Positions 21,101 to 34,690 of a stretch of DNA of 64,000 nucleotides are shown here, piece by piece. Location: contig VUYV01000289.1 of the NCBI GenBank assembly GCA_008711295.1, forward strand, positions 348,220-412,219, given 5' to 3'. A model generated the notes under the pieces. It did no database searches, was not told where the DNA came from, and worked only from the letters and a program-made list of their open reading frames with translations. The translations under genes were made by a program, and so were the position numbers. Position 1 is the stretch's first letter. The number at the start of each line of letters is the position of its first letter. This stretch comes from Anarhynchus alexandrinus (taxonomy: Eukaryota > Chordata > Aves > Charadriiformes > Charadriidae).

Positions 21101-24100
21101 AGGGTCATACCAGGGAGGAAGTTTCAAAGATTCAGTTTTCATTAACTAACAGCATGCTATGGTACGAGAAAGAGCTGACCATGAAAATAAATCAAGGCCT
21201 GATCAAGGAAAAAACAAAATTATAGCAATGTTGCAGCCTAAAATAGTTCTACTGATCTGTTACATTTTTATGCTTCAGTTAAGTTTGTAGACAACTCTAT
21301 AACAGGGAATTGTACATAACGTCCGTGTTCCTACTTAGCAGAATCACAGCTGTAGTAGCACTTAGGAAGTATTCCTGCTCATTCAATATCCTAAAATGTA
21401 AATACCTAATTAGAAAACGCAAAAATGGCATGTCATCAGTCATTCCGTGATGCTAACAGATGGTCTAACTGTCTAGCTTGTTCATTCATAGTTTGTTGCA
21501 TACATGCTTTTTGGTTAAAAGGGTGTAGCCAAGTAGCAGAGAGGAAGGTTCCCTGATCATGTTACTGTGACCAATGCATTTCGAACAGAAGTAATTTTTC
21601 ATACAGGGGAAATTTCTCCTTCCTTGAGAACTCATAAGACTTAGCTCAGAAGAGCTTCTGGAGTGTAATGTGAGACAGGCAGATCTGAAAAAGCCAAGAA
21701 GAAAGCCTGCAAAATGGATAGATATAACTGGGAGATTCCTGAAAGGAGCCGAGTAGTTTTTCAGCCGGTAAGCCACAAACAGGAGAAACTCTTTTCTTGG
21801 GACTCCCAGGGGAAAACTTGGAAACTTTCTTCCCTGTAAATCAAAGAAAATTGCTGGAATGGAAAGAAAGAATCAAAGGGAGGTCTTCTCCTCCTCCAGA
21901 CTGTTGGAGAGGGTAGAATTACTTCTCAGGTATTTTATTTAATGTCTCATCCAAGAGATCTAAGTTTCTTCCCTGTACAAATTTATTTTCTTCAATATAA
22001 TTTTTTTTTTCTGTGGTTTGATAAAACCTAATTGCAGAGTTTACAAGCATTTTTTTGTCTTTTGCCACTCTTATATCAAGCAAAAAGAAGCGGTAGGGTG
22101 AATATGCTCATCACAAGCTTGTGGCTGACTCATAATCCCATCACAAATGCTTGCAAAGTTATCTTTTATAGACTATTTGTTCAGTGCTACTCAGGAAAGA
22201 TCAAACTGTGAATATTTGTTTACACGGAACAGAATTTTAAGCACTGCATGAACAGGAAACATTCTCCCATCCTGTAAAGCTGTCTGAAAAAAATGAAGTA
22301 ACTGTTCTCTTCTACACTCCAATACAATAAAGATTTTGGTTATGGTAAAAAGACTCCTTCAGAAGTCTTTCAGTTCACATGCCGTTAATCTGAGCCATAC
22401 AAAGAATCAGAGACTTTTGTTCAAATCCTTGTTAGTTAGGAATCTCCCCACAGTGTTTCCAGGTATCACACCGAAGTGTGAATATTGATTTTGAGAGCAA
22501 AGTGTCTCTGGTTCAAAGTGAATAAAAATCCCATGTTTGTTACAAATTTAGTCTTGCTCCAAAACCTAATGGAAGGAACAGTGACCAAACCACGAGTCTT
22601 TTAAGCTGATCTTGTGCTTTTAGATACATTTTAAAAGGTAACATAGATGGATAAGGGAATATTAAAATGATGTTGTGGCGAGTCTGTGCACATGCTTTGG
22701 CAAACAACAGTGACAAAATCTTTGCCACTGAAAGAAAATGAGAGTATTTCAGGACAAAAATGGTACCAAACCAATACTTTTTTGCACACAAAAGAGGAAC
22801 ATTTTTCCTTCATTTCTTTCAAACCAGAAGAAATGTGCCTTTATATATTACATATATGACCCTTTCATAGGAGTTGAGAGGGTCAGAGAGCTCTTTGTGC
22901 TCTTTTTGCACAATTGTTTTTGATTTCTTCTTTAATCTTTTGATCTTTAACAGTTAATGCTCAAGTTCTCAGTACAGAAAAGTAGCTATTTAGAGAAGAT
23001 GATTCAGCCCATGGATTCTGGATGTAGATTTTCGTAAACTTTAATGTCAGACTGGAAAATATGATAAAACTCCCTTCAAAATTGCCATTGTCAAGATTCA
23101 GTGAAGACAGATTGTTTAAAAGATGTAAGATGAGAAGTACAGTATGCTGTTACATGTAACTTTAAAACCACTATTAATTTAAGAGATAATCTACAGTTTC
23201 AATCTGCAGAACTACTTTCATTTCAAAATATTTGCAAAAAAATATTTTGCTGATATGGTAAGAGTCAGTTTTTATAGGTAATCTCTAAAGTAATAATTTC
23301 AGTGGTGAATCGCTACTCAAAAATTAAGTTATAAGTTTCCAGAATGAGCTACAGTTCTTCAGCATGGCTTTTTAAAGTGTGATTTCTTACCTGAAATTAC
23401 TCTGTTTTAAGATTAGATCCAAATGCAGGACTGATATCTGTTACAAAGATTGTAAACAGTTTATGTTTCATATAGATGGAGTTGGAAAATGCTTCTGATA
23501 TGCTTTGATGATCTTGAGAAATACCATTATGAGTCAGATTTGAAGAATGATGAATCAGTCTACTTTCAGAACTTTTTGAGACTAACTGCACTGACAATTA
23601 GGTAAAAGCTTTTGCCATATACAAGAAAATGCAGGCTACATTTAAGTTTCTTTTATCTATTGCTTGAATATTGAGTAATTTTTGTCTCTTACTGTAGATT
23701 AAAGCAAAGTCTTGAACCTAAAGTAATTAGTCTTTTTGATTTTGTCTTGATACGAAAACCTGGTGAAATTAAGAGAAAGAGGAATTTTAAATTTTAACAG
23801 AAAGTATGTCAAAGACTTTTTAATGTATTGTGATTCTTTTTCTTAATAAATGGCTCAATAATATGGAGTTTTTTATTTTATCTCCTTTCCCTAATGTCTG
23901 TTGTTTTCATCGTAAGAATGTCCATTGTTATCCATTCTCTTAGCTTTCACACATAGCATTTTCCAAGTTATGAACAACTACAATTTCCATGGAAATAACA
24001 AAATCTATGGTTGTTGAACATCTTTGAAAACTGAACTATGTATAATTGCTAATATTTAGTTTTACAGGAATATTTTTTTCAAGATTCCTGAAGCTGTAGA

Positions 24101-27049
24101 CAGGAGTTCATGTGCTTTGCTCTAAATGCATGTAGTACCTACATTTTTGTAACTAGTTTAAATCAGAGATTCCACAAATTCCTTTGGAATATGCTCGTCT
24201 TGAGTTCTCTTTTAATCAAATATATCCCATTGTTTCACTCTAAGATTTTCCCAGTGCTATTGTTTCCTAAGAATGATACCACGTCTTGTTTGCCAAGTAA
24301 ATAATTTTTTTTTTCATTCTGGTGTATATTATTTTGTCATTTTCACAATATGCAATTTTTTAATTCCCTGTAGCAAATACACTGATATATGATGTAGGAT
24401 TGTTGAAATAAACATCTGAAACAAGACGAGCCTGTCATATCCTTCTCAGCAGACCTGTTCTCACATGAAATTGTAGATCTCGTACTATTACTCTGTGATG
24501 CTATCTATTTCTAAGATACTCTGGCAGTAAAAAAAGTGTTGAAGTGAAAATTTAAATTTCAAGCTTTGAAGTATCTGGAATATGTTAAAATGAACTCTCC
24601 AACTAAAAGTGCTGAGAAGAATTCTCCAAACCTAGGATTTCATGGTGTCCCTGACACTCTGATCAAAAAGATTATTCTAAATATTGGTTCCTTGCCAGGG
24701 GAAAGATGGAAGTGTGAGTTTAATTTTAAAAAATATCAAACATACAAGCCCCAGATTTGCAATAACTAAAGTTCAAGTGAAATTTGACAGTAAGAAGAAC
24801 TAAAATGGGAAGCTTGTAAAGTTATCTAACACAGGTAGGTTTCCTGTACCGCATCTAGTCATGTATTATATAAATACAGAATAACAGAAACTGAAAAGAA
24901 ATTACAAGATTGATAATAATAAAAAAAAATGCCACTAACAGGTTCTTTTGATTTCGCTCAGAAGAGTACTATAAATTGGGTTAACAGCTTCTTTGCTATC
25001 ATTTTTTGTCTCGATATTTTGCTTAACAATAGATTAAAGATAGAAGCTATGAAAGGAGGAACCTGATTGGCCAATAAAGCATCACTGTGCTTGAGTTTGT
25101 GGATCAGTTTGATCATATAGCCAGTTATGATGATGATCCAAATCATCTAGCAGTATGCAGTGAGAATGTCAAGTTGAGTCATTATCTTCAGGTTTTCTTT
25201 CCCCATCTTTTTCACTCTGTTCACATTCTCTCCTTTATACTACATTTCTATTTTTCATTTGTACAGTAACTGAACTTAACAAAGATTTTTGTCTGAGTTC
25301 TGAGTCCTCATTAAAGTTGCGTTATAGCCAGCTAAAAATTTCTATATAAAAGTCTTCATTTAAAAAACCAACAAACAAAACCCCCAAGAAATATGGGAAA
25401 CAAGTTGAAGAAAACAGAGGAAAAAAAGAATTGGAATCTATTTGAATATATTTTTGTTTATATTTAAATAGGTTCCAAGTGAGAATCTATTTCTTTTGAC
25501 AAATATGGAAAATAATGATAAATTCTCAAAATTTATAAAGCTTTTAACCAATTTTTGCCTAGTTCTCTTTTAGCCTCTTTTATCACTTCTTTTTTAAATG
25601 GACGGTCATTTATTAACATTTTCTGCAAAATGTGAGTGAATGTTGGTATATTAAAAAGGCCAGAAAACAATATGTTTGTTTCTCCTTATCTTTTGAAAAT
25701 TACTTTTGTGTGGCCAACTTTTTCTTTTTTCAATATTTTTATGTTGATTTTGGTGTAGCAAGTATCAAAGATCTATTTTACACTTTTTAAAATAGTCTTC
25801 TTTCTTCCCCAAATCCTTTTCTATTTCCACATATCATATTAATAACATTTAGCTGCCTTTTTTCAGCAGTGATCACACAGAACCCTCAGCTTAGCTAGGA
25901 GAAGACTGATAACTGCAAATCAGTGAAGTTATTGTATGTTAAATTAGAATTCACTATAGATTTTTTTTTCTTTGAGTATCACACTTAATATTTTCTTTAC
26001 AAAAGAAAATTCTGTTCTGTCACAAAATACCAACATGTATTCATCTTCAAGAGAAAGAATATTAGACAGTTGTGTATTTTATTTCTGTAGCAGCATAGCA
26101 AAGAAGTCATAATACCTTATGTGTTCTTTATCATATTACATTGACTGGCTTTTGCAAGTGAAAAAAATCTAATATGCAATTGCATTCAACATAACATACT
26201 TATTTGCTGTCATTTCTTCATTTATTTATTAATTTATTTATTTTAGTAAAATAAAACAAATATCCAAACTTAATCTTTAGTCTTGCTATTTGATTGCTTA
26301 TGTTCGTACTTATGATATGCAGTCCTCAAATAAAAATCAGTAGTAAAGACAGTTTGGGTCTTTTTTAGGTGACTTTCACACAATCTCACTCAAGATGTCT
26401 TAAATGTTCTGAATTTTCCCCTTGTATGCTCCTACTTTCTACCACTTTTTCTCCTCTCCTGCTCCAATATCTACCATACCTACTTGGACTATTCAAAGAC
26501 TTAGACTCCAGAACTTAGACTTCTGAATCATCAGTTTGATCCCTAATATACCCTGAAGCTGCTGCTGCTGCTGAACATATGCACAGGTAACCAAGGAGAC
26601 CGGGGTCTGCACTCAGTGCCTTGGGAGAGGTTGGACATCTTTTCCAAACTGATGCTTAGTTTTCCTTACCACTGAAATGTGAGGAGTGATGTCACCTGTA
26701 TCTTCTCCTGTCATGGAGTTGGGGTAGAATGAGGGATATGGCCAGCTATGAGACATGTGAAGTGCTTCCATATCCCACAAAGGGTTCAAAAACCCTTTGG
26801 AAAGACACTAAAAATCATTAAAATTATATTCAACATAGAAAGCTATCCTATAAAGAAGAGAAGTCAACATCAACTGACAGTGACTGGTTTTATCCAAAAA
26901 TTTCCTGTCAAAATTTTGATTTGCTAACAACAATTAAAATTAGAATTTCAGTTTTCAGATATTTCCTAATATTTATTTCTTTTTTTGTCCTTATTCAAAT
27001 TGCTTTATAGGTCACTCTGCTGAGTGATGGCTATACGACCGTTTGCACC

Positions 27050-27110
27050 TCACTCTGGGTTGGGAATCAGAAGACCTGGAACATAATCCTGATCCCATTG
27101 AGGTTTCCAA
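27050..27110. repeat. Possible ancient SINE-like trace
   Basis: The segment 'gttgggaatcagaagacctgg' followed by 'aatcctgatccc' resembles the 'ggagtcaggagacctgggttc...tcctggctc' core of old tRNA-derived amniote SINEs. Only this core is similar, so the call is tentative. Confidence 0.25.
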
Positions 27111-30100
27111 AGAATTTCCTATTCGATCTTATACTGCCAAAGTTCTGATTTCTGTTTTGTCATCTCATGGGAAAGAAGAGAGTAACCCTACTTTTCTTCT
27201 TCCTGGAGGAAATCTCACATATCAGAAAAACTCAGTGAGGCATTTTGTAGGCTGCATTCGTAGTTTTAAGAAGTTATTTAAAAAAACAATGGCATATAAA
27301 TTCGTTTTTCAGGTCACAGTATAGGATCACCTTGCAAGCTGTTGAACATGGAAATATTCGATGTCTTTTCATGCTCTGGGCTCTTCCCTTCTCCAGTAAG
27401 ATCCCACAACAGTTTAGTGGCCTACTCACATAAAACAGGATCTGTGTCCAGGTTACGTTTGGGTTTATTTCCCTGCCGTCACGTCCAGCCTTCTACCAGG
27501 CATGCAGTTTATTATTGCTCTTAAGTTCGTCGTGTAGTTTTAATACCTATTTAATTCTTAGCTATTCCTGCACAACAGAGAGTTCAGTTCAGAAAGTGGT
27601 GTGGCTAATTCCTAAATGTTCTAAATACAAACTTTTTTCAGAGTGATTGCTTTAAATCCTTGCCTGTGTTTTTGATCTCTGCTATGTCTTGTTCTTTGGT
27701 ATTTGCTGTAAAGTACTCTTTCTGCATTTAATGATGACATTTGAAAGAGAAACCTACCTGACAGTACCCATTATATTTATGGAAATTCAGGACACTAAAA
27801 CTTTTAAGGAGTTCCTTAAGTTCTAAGGAGCTTTTGTGATAACAAAAATACAGTATTTAATAGCATGTTTAATAGACTTTAGAGTTCAGAAAAAGCAAAT
27901 GCACTTCTATTTATTTTGTGTGGTATTTTTTCTGTAGTGCTAGTTTGCATGTTAGCAGCAGAATAATTATGAGGTAGAGAGCTGAGCAACGCATAACAAG
28001 AGAAAGAAAAAGGAATTATTTACAACATCTATTATCACAGGAAATCTTTTTTCCCTGTATTAATCAGAAATGTGAAAAAACATGATTTTCAAAAGATACT
28101 GCTATCTTTTGCTTGGTTATTATAAAGAAATTTTAGGATGGGTAGGGTTCAGAGCAGGGATGTTCAATTTGTGTAATACGATGGGCCTTTGAAAACATTT
28201 CTCAAAATCAGGCCAAACCTCACACCTACACTACCTTGCCTCCTTTATGTTTCCTTACTTTCCAAAGTGTTATTTTTGGCTTTGACAGGCTAATGGTACT
28301 CAACATTGCTTAAGAGTCCAAAAGTGATTTTATTGACCCAGTGAAAAGTACTGATGTTCCTGATACCTGAAAAATGTTCTGTGTCCATGTGTCTTAATTT
28401 TTAGAGAGATGCATATCTCTCTCTCTTCTGATTGATCTGGATTGGTTTTCTCAAGAAGACATTAGTTAACATGATAGGAAGATTTGAAATTATTTTATTG
28501 ATTTTGTACTTATTTTGATATTTGAGTTTGGGTGACAATTCATGAGCTTCTCCGGTGACAGGACAATCACAGTCCTGTAACCTTTAGGGTGGTAACCCTA
28601 TAAATACATGAAACATCTTTTTGAGGGAAAATGATGCTTTTTGGATCTAAGAAGAGATTCGGACTTATTGTTTGGGTTGCAAACAGTTATTATAGTATTC
28701 AAATGACTCATAATGACTCACACTTCCCTCCACAGTCGGTATAGTAAAGAACAAGATAGGACCGCAGGCAAAGAGAGGCTGCGACAGAGGAAGACAATAA
28801 AAACCAATTTTGTTAGAAATGGGCACGTAGACAGATATGTAGGGACTAATACTGAAATATTGTAGAAAAACTCAATGTAAGGTTTTAAAGCATGAGAAAG
28901 TGATTTTATGTGAAAGCAAAACTGATTTCATTTATTCACATTCACAGTCAAACCCACAAAATCACAAGCACCAAAATGTGTGTGTCTGTGTAGCAGGCAG
29001 GGTGGTAAATTTTTTAACTGCTCTCGAATGCCAAATGAGTATGTAAGCTGGTAATAGAAAAATACAAATAAGTCCATTCTTGAAGAAGGAGAGGGGACAA
29101 AGCAAATTGTATTCACATTGATAAATAGTCAGTATTTTAATGCCTAAATTCAAACATTATCAGTATTTCTCTTAAAAAGGGGAAAAAAAACCCCAAACCT
29201 ATGAAAGGAGCATATTTGTAATCCTCAAAAAATCCAGACCCAGCTCTGCTGCAAGATAAATAATTTTCTGAAGCAAAATATCAAATCCACCCTCATTAGC
29301 TAGTTCAATGTAATGTGTATACAGCAGTAAAGTGTATCATTTAAGTAAAAATCTGTTCCTGGCAAACTGACAAAAGTAATTTAGAAGCTGTCTTTGTAAT
29401 TATCTCAACCATGGTAAGCAGAGATATTTTACCCAAATACCATTTAGTGGCTAGGGGATATGAACATTTTATTAGAACTCTAAAAATCTATATTAATAAT
29501 GAGTATTATCAATGTCAATGAACAGTTACAAAAAAAATTGCAAATATTAAATTATCTGTCTCAAAAGACTCAGTCAAAGCTTCCAGTTGATCACCTGATT
29601 TGGGAATCTTCTGAAATTACCACACCAGGGATCTTCTAAATAGGTGGGGGAAAGAAACAGTGTCTTCAGAATAGAGCTCACAAGGCTGGTGGAAAAGACA
29701 CCTTGGAGAACCACTGCTTCCTCAGCAAGGGAGTTTTCCTGCGCTTTGCCTGTAGATGGTACTCAGCTTTGAATGTTACTTGAGTGAGGTGGGGGGTCTT
29801 TGCTGTGATCCATCACAACGTGTTCTTTACACAGGCGTGATCAGACAACTACTTGCAAGGTGCAACCATGGCAGTGCTCAAATTATTAGTTCACTGAAAT
29901 AACGAGCAAAATGCATTGTTTTTAAACAGGTACTAACCAGATTGCTGCTGTGGAGGTGGTCCTTTACTGTACTCGGTAAATATGATTCATGGTGAATGTT
30001 TGATAAGACTCTATAATTACAGTACAATGCAACCAGCTATACTGCAGGCAGTAGAGTTTTTTCTTCTTATACACTGCCCGTGCACTATACCAAATGCTCC

Positions 30101-31020
30101 TGTGTAAAGATGGATATGCTTTATTACGTGGAAGGCTACATCGTAACAACTGTCCTACACCATCTAAGGAAAATCTTTATTAAATACATCTTCAGTAGAG
30201 AAGGCCTTGAAGATATACACTTTATGTCTGTGACTCAGCGCAGAACTGGGACTTAATTTCACATTACACAAAGCAATTCTTCTATATGCTAACTTTTAAG
30301 AGGTAATTTTGCTACATAATAACCTGCATGAAATGGAGACTTGTGTATATACTTATGCTTAGCTTATGTTCTTGATTATCTTTTAAACAACCATGATAGG
30401 AAAGCATATTAAAAATTGCTTTACTATTTATCTATCAAAGTGATCAGCAGTCCTTTAGCTTTTCACATTCATAAACATCAACCTCTGGAAATGAGAATAT
30501 TTGATAAATTCTGGCTTTTTTCCACTTACATGAAAAGTTATTCTCCTCAGAAATATATGTCTTCTCACTGTGTATGTTCTCTGTTTTCTCCTTTGCTTTG
30601 CTTTCTGTTCTTCTTTCACCTATGTTGTATCAGTCGTTACTTTTTAATTGAATTTTAAAGTAAACAAATAAGAATATTAAGTGAAATTTGCCTTTTACTA
30701 CTTCTGTTCTGGATTTGTAGTAGAGGGAAAGATCAAGTTTTTAACAGTCACACCATCTAAGAAAATTAGATGCCAGAAGGCTAATCTTATCTTTTTGTGT
30801 AATTGGTGATGCGAAAGATGCTCCTGCTTGTAATTGTCATGAAGGGAGTGATTGCTTTCTCTGCTGAATGGAGAAGATATCTACTAAGGTCTTTAAAACA
30901 TCTGACTAAATGCCTGAAGTTAGATGGTGTGCATTCATCCTTCATCTGTTTTAAAGACAGCACTTGGCATTGTACCTTCTTCCCAGTCTTTACTGCTGTG
31001 TAAAAGAGGGGAGGGAGGGA

Positions 31021-31075
31021 GCTCAAACACTGCATCAGAGGTGGAGTGAGTTTGAGATGCTCAAACACTGCATCA
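31021..31075. repeat. Short direct repeat, 17 bp twice
   Basis: The 17-mer gctcaaacactgcatca occurs at 31021-31037 and exactly again at 31059-31075, a period of 38 bp. The two copies are identical, so the duplication is probably recent. No link to the CR1 that starts 290 bp downstream is visible. Confidence 0.7.
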
Positions 31076-31364
31076 TCTTCTGCTTGGTTTTCACCCATAT
31101 CAGATCAGGGTCACTGCGAGAATTGCCCTTGAGGTGTTCAAAGGAATGTGGCAGAAACCACTCTCAGCAGGTTGTTTGGAGTAGACACATGCATCGTATT
31201 TGACTCCCTCCACCTTAATCCAGCTTTATCTCAGCAATCTCGTTCACTCTGGTATGACATTAAGTTATAAACCTGGACATGCAACACCTACATGCCATCC
31301 CACACTATGGAAACACCATGTAACCAAGACATTAGAGACATTAAACTCAAAAGAAACATACTAT

Positions 31365-32242
31365 ATCTCAGGGGTGCTGTTGATATGCTCAAGGGAAGAG
31401 GTGCCGAACAGAGGGACCTTGATAGGTTTGAGAAATGGGTCCATGCAAACCTCATGAAGCTCAACACAGCCAAGTGCAAGGCACTGTCCCTGAGTCAGGG
31501 CAATCACCAATTTCAGTACTAGCTGGGGGATGAATTGTTTGGCCTGAGGAGAAGGACTAGGGGATACTGGTGGATGAAGAGCTGGACATGAGTTAGCAAT
31601 GCATGCTTGCAGACCAGAAAGACAGTTGTACCCTGGGCTGCATGAAAAGAAGCGTGGCCAGCCGGTCGAGGAGGTCATTCTTCTTCTCTTCTCTGCTCGT
31701 GTGAGACCTCACCTGGAGTACTGCATCCAACTCTGGGGTCCCCAGTACAAGAAAGACAGGGACCCATCAGAAAAAGTCCAGAGGAGAACTATGAAAATTG
31801 TCAAAGGATTGGAACACCTCTCCTATGAAAAAAGGGTGAGCAAGTTGGGGTTATTCAGCCTGGAGAAGAGAAGGCTCTGGGCAGGCCTTATTGTGGCCTT
31901 TCATTATACAAAGGGGGCTTATAAGGAAGATGGAAAAAAAACTTTTTATCAAGTCTTGTAATGACAGGACAAGGGGCAATGGCTTTAAACTGAAAGAGGG
32001 TAGATTTAGAGTGGACATAAAGAAGAAATTTTTTACCATGAGGATGATAGGACACTGGAACAGGTTGCCCAGGGAATTCGTTGGTGCTCCATCCTTGGAA
32101 GTGTTAAAGATCAAGTTGGATGGGGCTTTGAGCAACCTGGTCCAGTGAAAGATGTCCCTGCCCACAGCATGGAGGTTGGACAAGATGATCTTTAAAGGTC
32201 CCTCCCAACCCAAACCACATTGTGATTCTATGATTCTATGAT
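31365..32242 (+). mobile_element. CR1 copy, 5'-truncated, plus strand
   Basis: The copy begins just after the polymerase catalytic box (RGAVDMLKGRGAEQRDLDRFEKWVHANLMKLN) and runs to a 3' end with two octamer units at about 32221-32242. Frame 31599-31961 carries [52 protein letters not shown] and FSLEKRRLW. Frame 31891-32148 carries the ORF2 end: [45 protein letters not shown], then a stop. The frame change falls at an A8 run (31934-31941). In-frame stops near 31520 and 31590 show further decay. Its 3' region is very similar to the copies at 11104 and 58238. Confidence 0.93.
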
Positions 32243-34440
32243 CACACTGAGCTCAGACGAGTCCTCAGAGCACATGGTAAACAGTGCGGATATGAACAGG
32301 CCACGCCACTTGCCAGGAAGCCAGAGAAGAGTCTTGGTTTTGCTTATCAGTACAAATGTGGGAGAAAAATCTTCTTTTCTTCCTTCCTTCACCGATTGTT
32401 ATTCAAATGTCATTTAGAGACATTGAGCTTTAAGTGAATTAATTTACACAGGAAAGTTTCTTATTATTGTGCACAGATTAGATTGAAATACGTGGTCACA
32501 GTCACAGCATACACTGAAAGAAAACTTTCAGAGTTAAAACTCAGTTTATGTTTACCCTATGCTGCAGAGTCATCTTGGGCTAGCTCTGTCTTCTAATTTC
32601 ACCTATACTTTAGATACATTATACCAAAATTGACTAATAATGAGCTTTTTAATATTTGTATTTATGGATTTTTAAAATAGCATTTTTACTGACAATTCTG
32701 ACAATTTTGTGAAATTACTGATTTTTTTCAGAATGTTTTAATGTATTTAAGAAGTGCTGAACTGTCATATTTATTTTTTTTCTTACACCAGTATAAATAA
32801 AAAAGAAAAACTGATTTCAGCTTTCTGTAACAAGCTTTTTTTGCCTAAGTAGAAATGCCCAGCAGGGAACTATTGAAATGTATAGGAAAAAAAAGGAACT
32901 TTTGAAGAATGGAATGACACCTGGTATGTGCAAAATAGAATTAAGAATGGAACCACTCTCTTGTCTTATAATAAAATATCTTGTGGAATACTTATATCCA
33001 TTTATTGTTAGAAAAATGCCTTTACACTGGCTGAATAATAGACCCCTTGACTTGGCTCTTATGACTATAACATATTGAAATGATACCAGAATGTAATGGC
33101 TTTAGAATTGCAAACTTATAATGTGTATCATTTTTTATGGATATAAGGATTGACTGAGAATGTTTCATATTTGGGCTAGGAATATCTCCCACTGAAAATT
33201 TTTCCAACGAGAGACTGCTTGCAAGTTTTGACCATAGCTGGGATTTTTTGCTTTGAAGGTTTATTAATTCTCCATTTATCACGCTATGGAAAAATACTGC
33301 TATAGGTGACGTGTAGAATGTGTGAACCTTTTGATGTGGAAAAAGAGCAAAATATAAAATTATTTATGCTGATAATACATTTAATTTACAGTGATAATAA
33401 AAGGGTGAATGTATCTCTCTAAAATCTTAAAAAAATTAAATAAGGATCAGAAGAAGATAATATCTTATGTCCCACACTCTGCTTTTTCTAATGGATAAAA
33501 GCAGGTTTCACTGGAGTTTTACTGTTTCCTGACACTTTTTTTTTAACCTGACACATACCTCCTGCTTGTCTTTACATATAGTAACAGTGTCCAGTAAGGT
33601 TTCACACCATTGCCAGCTTGATTTATTTCCTGCCAGTCCCTGTTCTGTATGAATGCCTCTGTTTAAAAGCAACAACAACAAAGCCAGAAAAGCAAGTACT
33701 AAGTTTATGTCTCAGAGATTACCTATATAAAAAATCCCATTGATCTCCTGGATTTAGAATTCTGCAGTTTTTACTGTTATTACAGGAGGCTATGACCATG
33801 GGGTATTTGAAAAAGGTAGGGAAGAACAATTCACGAAACAATAGATACTGATCAACCTGACACGAAAAGGTGGAAAACATGAGAAAGCACCTGGTATGAA
33901 AGACTTTACTATTACCAGCATCTTTATGTAACTAAAGATGGACTGACATAAATCAAGGCTTAGGATAGAAAAACAAGAAAAAATAGGAAGAATGACTAGT
34001 CTCTTTTCTTTAGTAACATATTTCACCTGCAAATCTCAGACAAATTGAACATATGTTTTGCTGCAATAAATTCTGTGTGCTTGGTACTGAAGTCCTAAAT
34101 AGGAGAAAGAGGTCATCTTATGTTTTGTATTCTACTTTTGTATTGTAATTTCTGGACCTATGTATAGAACAGATTTAAAAACCAAATAAGCCAATTTCTT
34201 TCCTTTTTTTTTTTTAAAGTATACTTATAAAAATAAAAGCTTACTGCAAAATATTAATTCAGGCTTTTCTCACAACATAATATCAGTAAAATTTTGTCAT
34301 TCTTATTTATACGTCTGGATGTGTGGTACTTAAGCAACACATCAAGCTTGCACTATGAACTCCTCAAGTTTTCTAGCAATTAAATCCAATATTTCATCTT
34401 CACTTTCAGGGACAGAGGATAATTTATCTTAGCTTAAACA

Positions 34441-34690
34441 GTGCGCGTGCTGTATCTTTGATATACAGCAGCGGAGTTTATCTTGCTGTTTTCCACTCCA
34501 GGTGTCTGTTACTGCATGAGCGGTCACTTCTAATTGAATAGCGGGTTCCTTCTGAAGAGCGTTTCTTCCTTAAATTTTTTTCTCCCTGTGTGACGTTCCA
34601 CTCTGTTGCCTTTTGAATGATACATTTTTGTCCAATGTGCCCTTGCGTGTTTTTTCACCTTGTGTATCCAGTTGATCTGTTGCTCCCCGT
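34441..34690. promoter_or_regulatory. CpG-retaining block, candidate conserved element
   Basis: I count nine CpG dinucleotides between 34444 and 34688 (34444, 34446, 34472, 34521, 34542, 34560, 34594, 34646, 34688) in surroundings where CpG is rare. The block also has a dyad tgctgtat/atacagca around CTTTGAT (TCF/LEF-like) at about 34449-34471, a TGACGT half-site at 34591-34596 and TCTAATTGAAT. It is too CpG-poor to be a CpG island. Constraint or local hypomethylation is an inference. Confidence 0.28.

Larger units (their letters stand above)
18677..21105 (-). mobile_element. Long CR1 copy lacking the reverse transcriptase core, minus strand
   Basis: In element sense (from 21105 down to 18677) the order is: C-terminal part of ORF1 (esterase-type domain), the ORF1/ORF2 junction region, the ORF2 endonuclease, the linker, then a direct join at about 19111 to the last part of ORF2 and the normal 3' end at 18677. 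Family copies have roughly 380 further residues of polymerase between the linker block [15 protein letters not shown] and the block [11 protein letters not shown]; these are absent here. The C-terminal frame 18928-19110 ([26 protein letters not shown]) differs from the linker frame. Several in-frame stops and frameshifts show it is dead. It is the longest CR1 in the window and the only one with the endonuclease. Confidence 0.92.
21106..31364. other. Long single-copy AT-rich desert
   Basis: Over 10 kb without a recognisable gene or young transposon. Open frames reach about 100 codons (for example minus 30787-31098) but have no family resemblance and no splice-like context. Small features are a (GCT)5 run at 26558-26572, (TTTA)n near 26220-26245, a possible old SINE-like trace at 27050-27110 and a 17-bp direct repeat at 31021-31075. 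Two or three faint matches to old repeats would need profile searching. Confidence 0.5.

Noticed and set aside
28150..28260. Sequence resembling a hAT-type terminal region ('gcagggatgttcaatttgtg')
   Set aside because: Only a short match from memory, no partner terminal repeat and no target duplication seen.
30787..31098. Minus-strand 103-codon open frame
   Set aside because: It includes a recent 17-bp direct repeat and has no recognisable motif. Likely chance.
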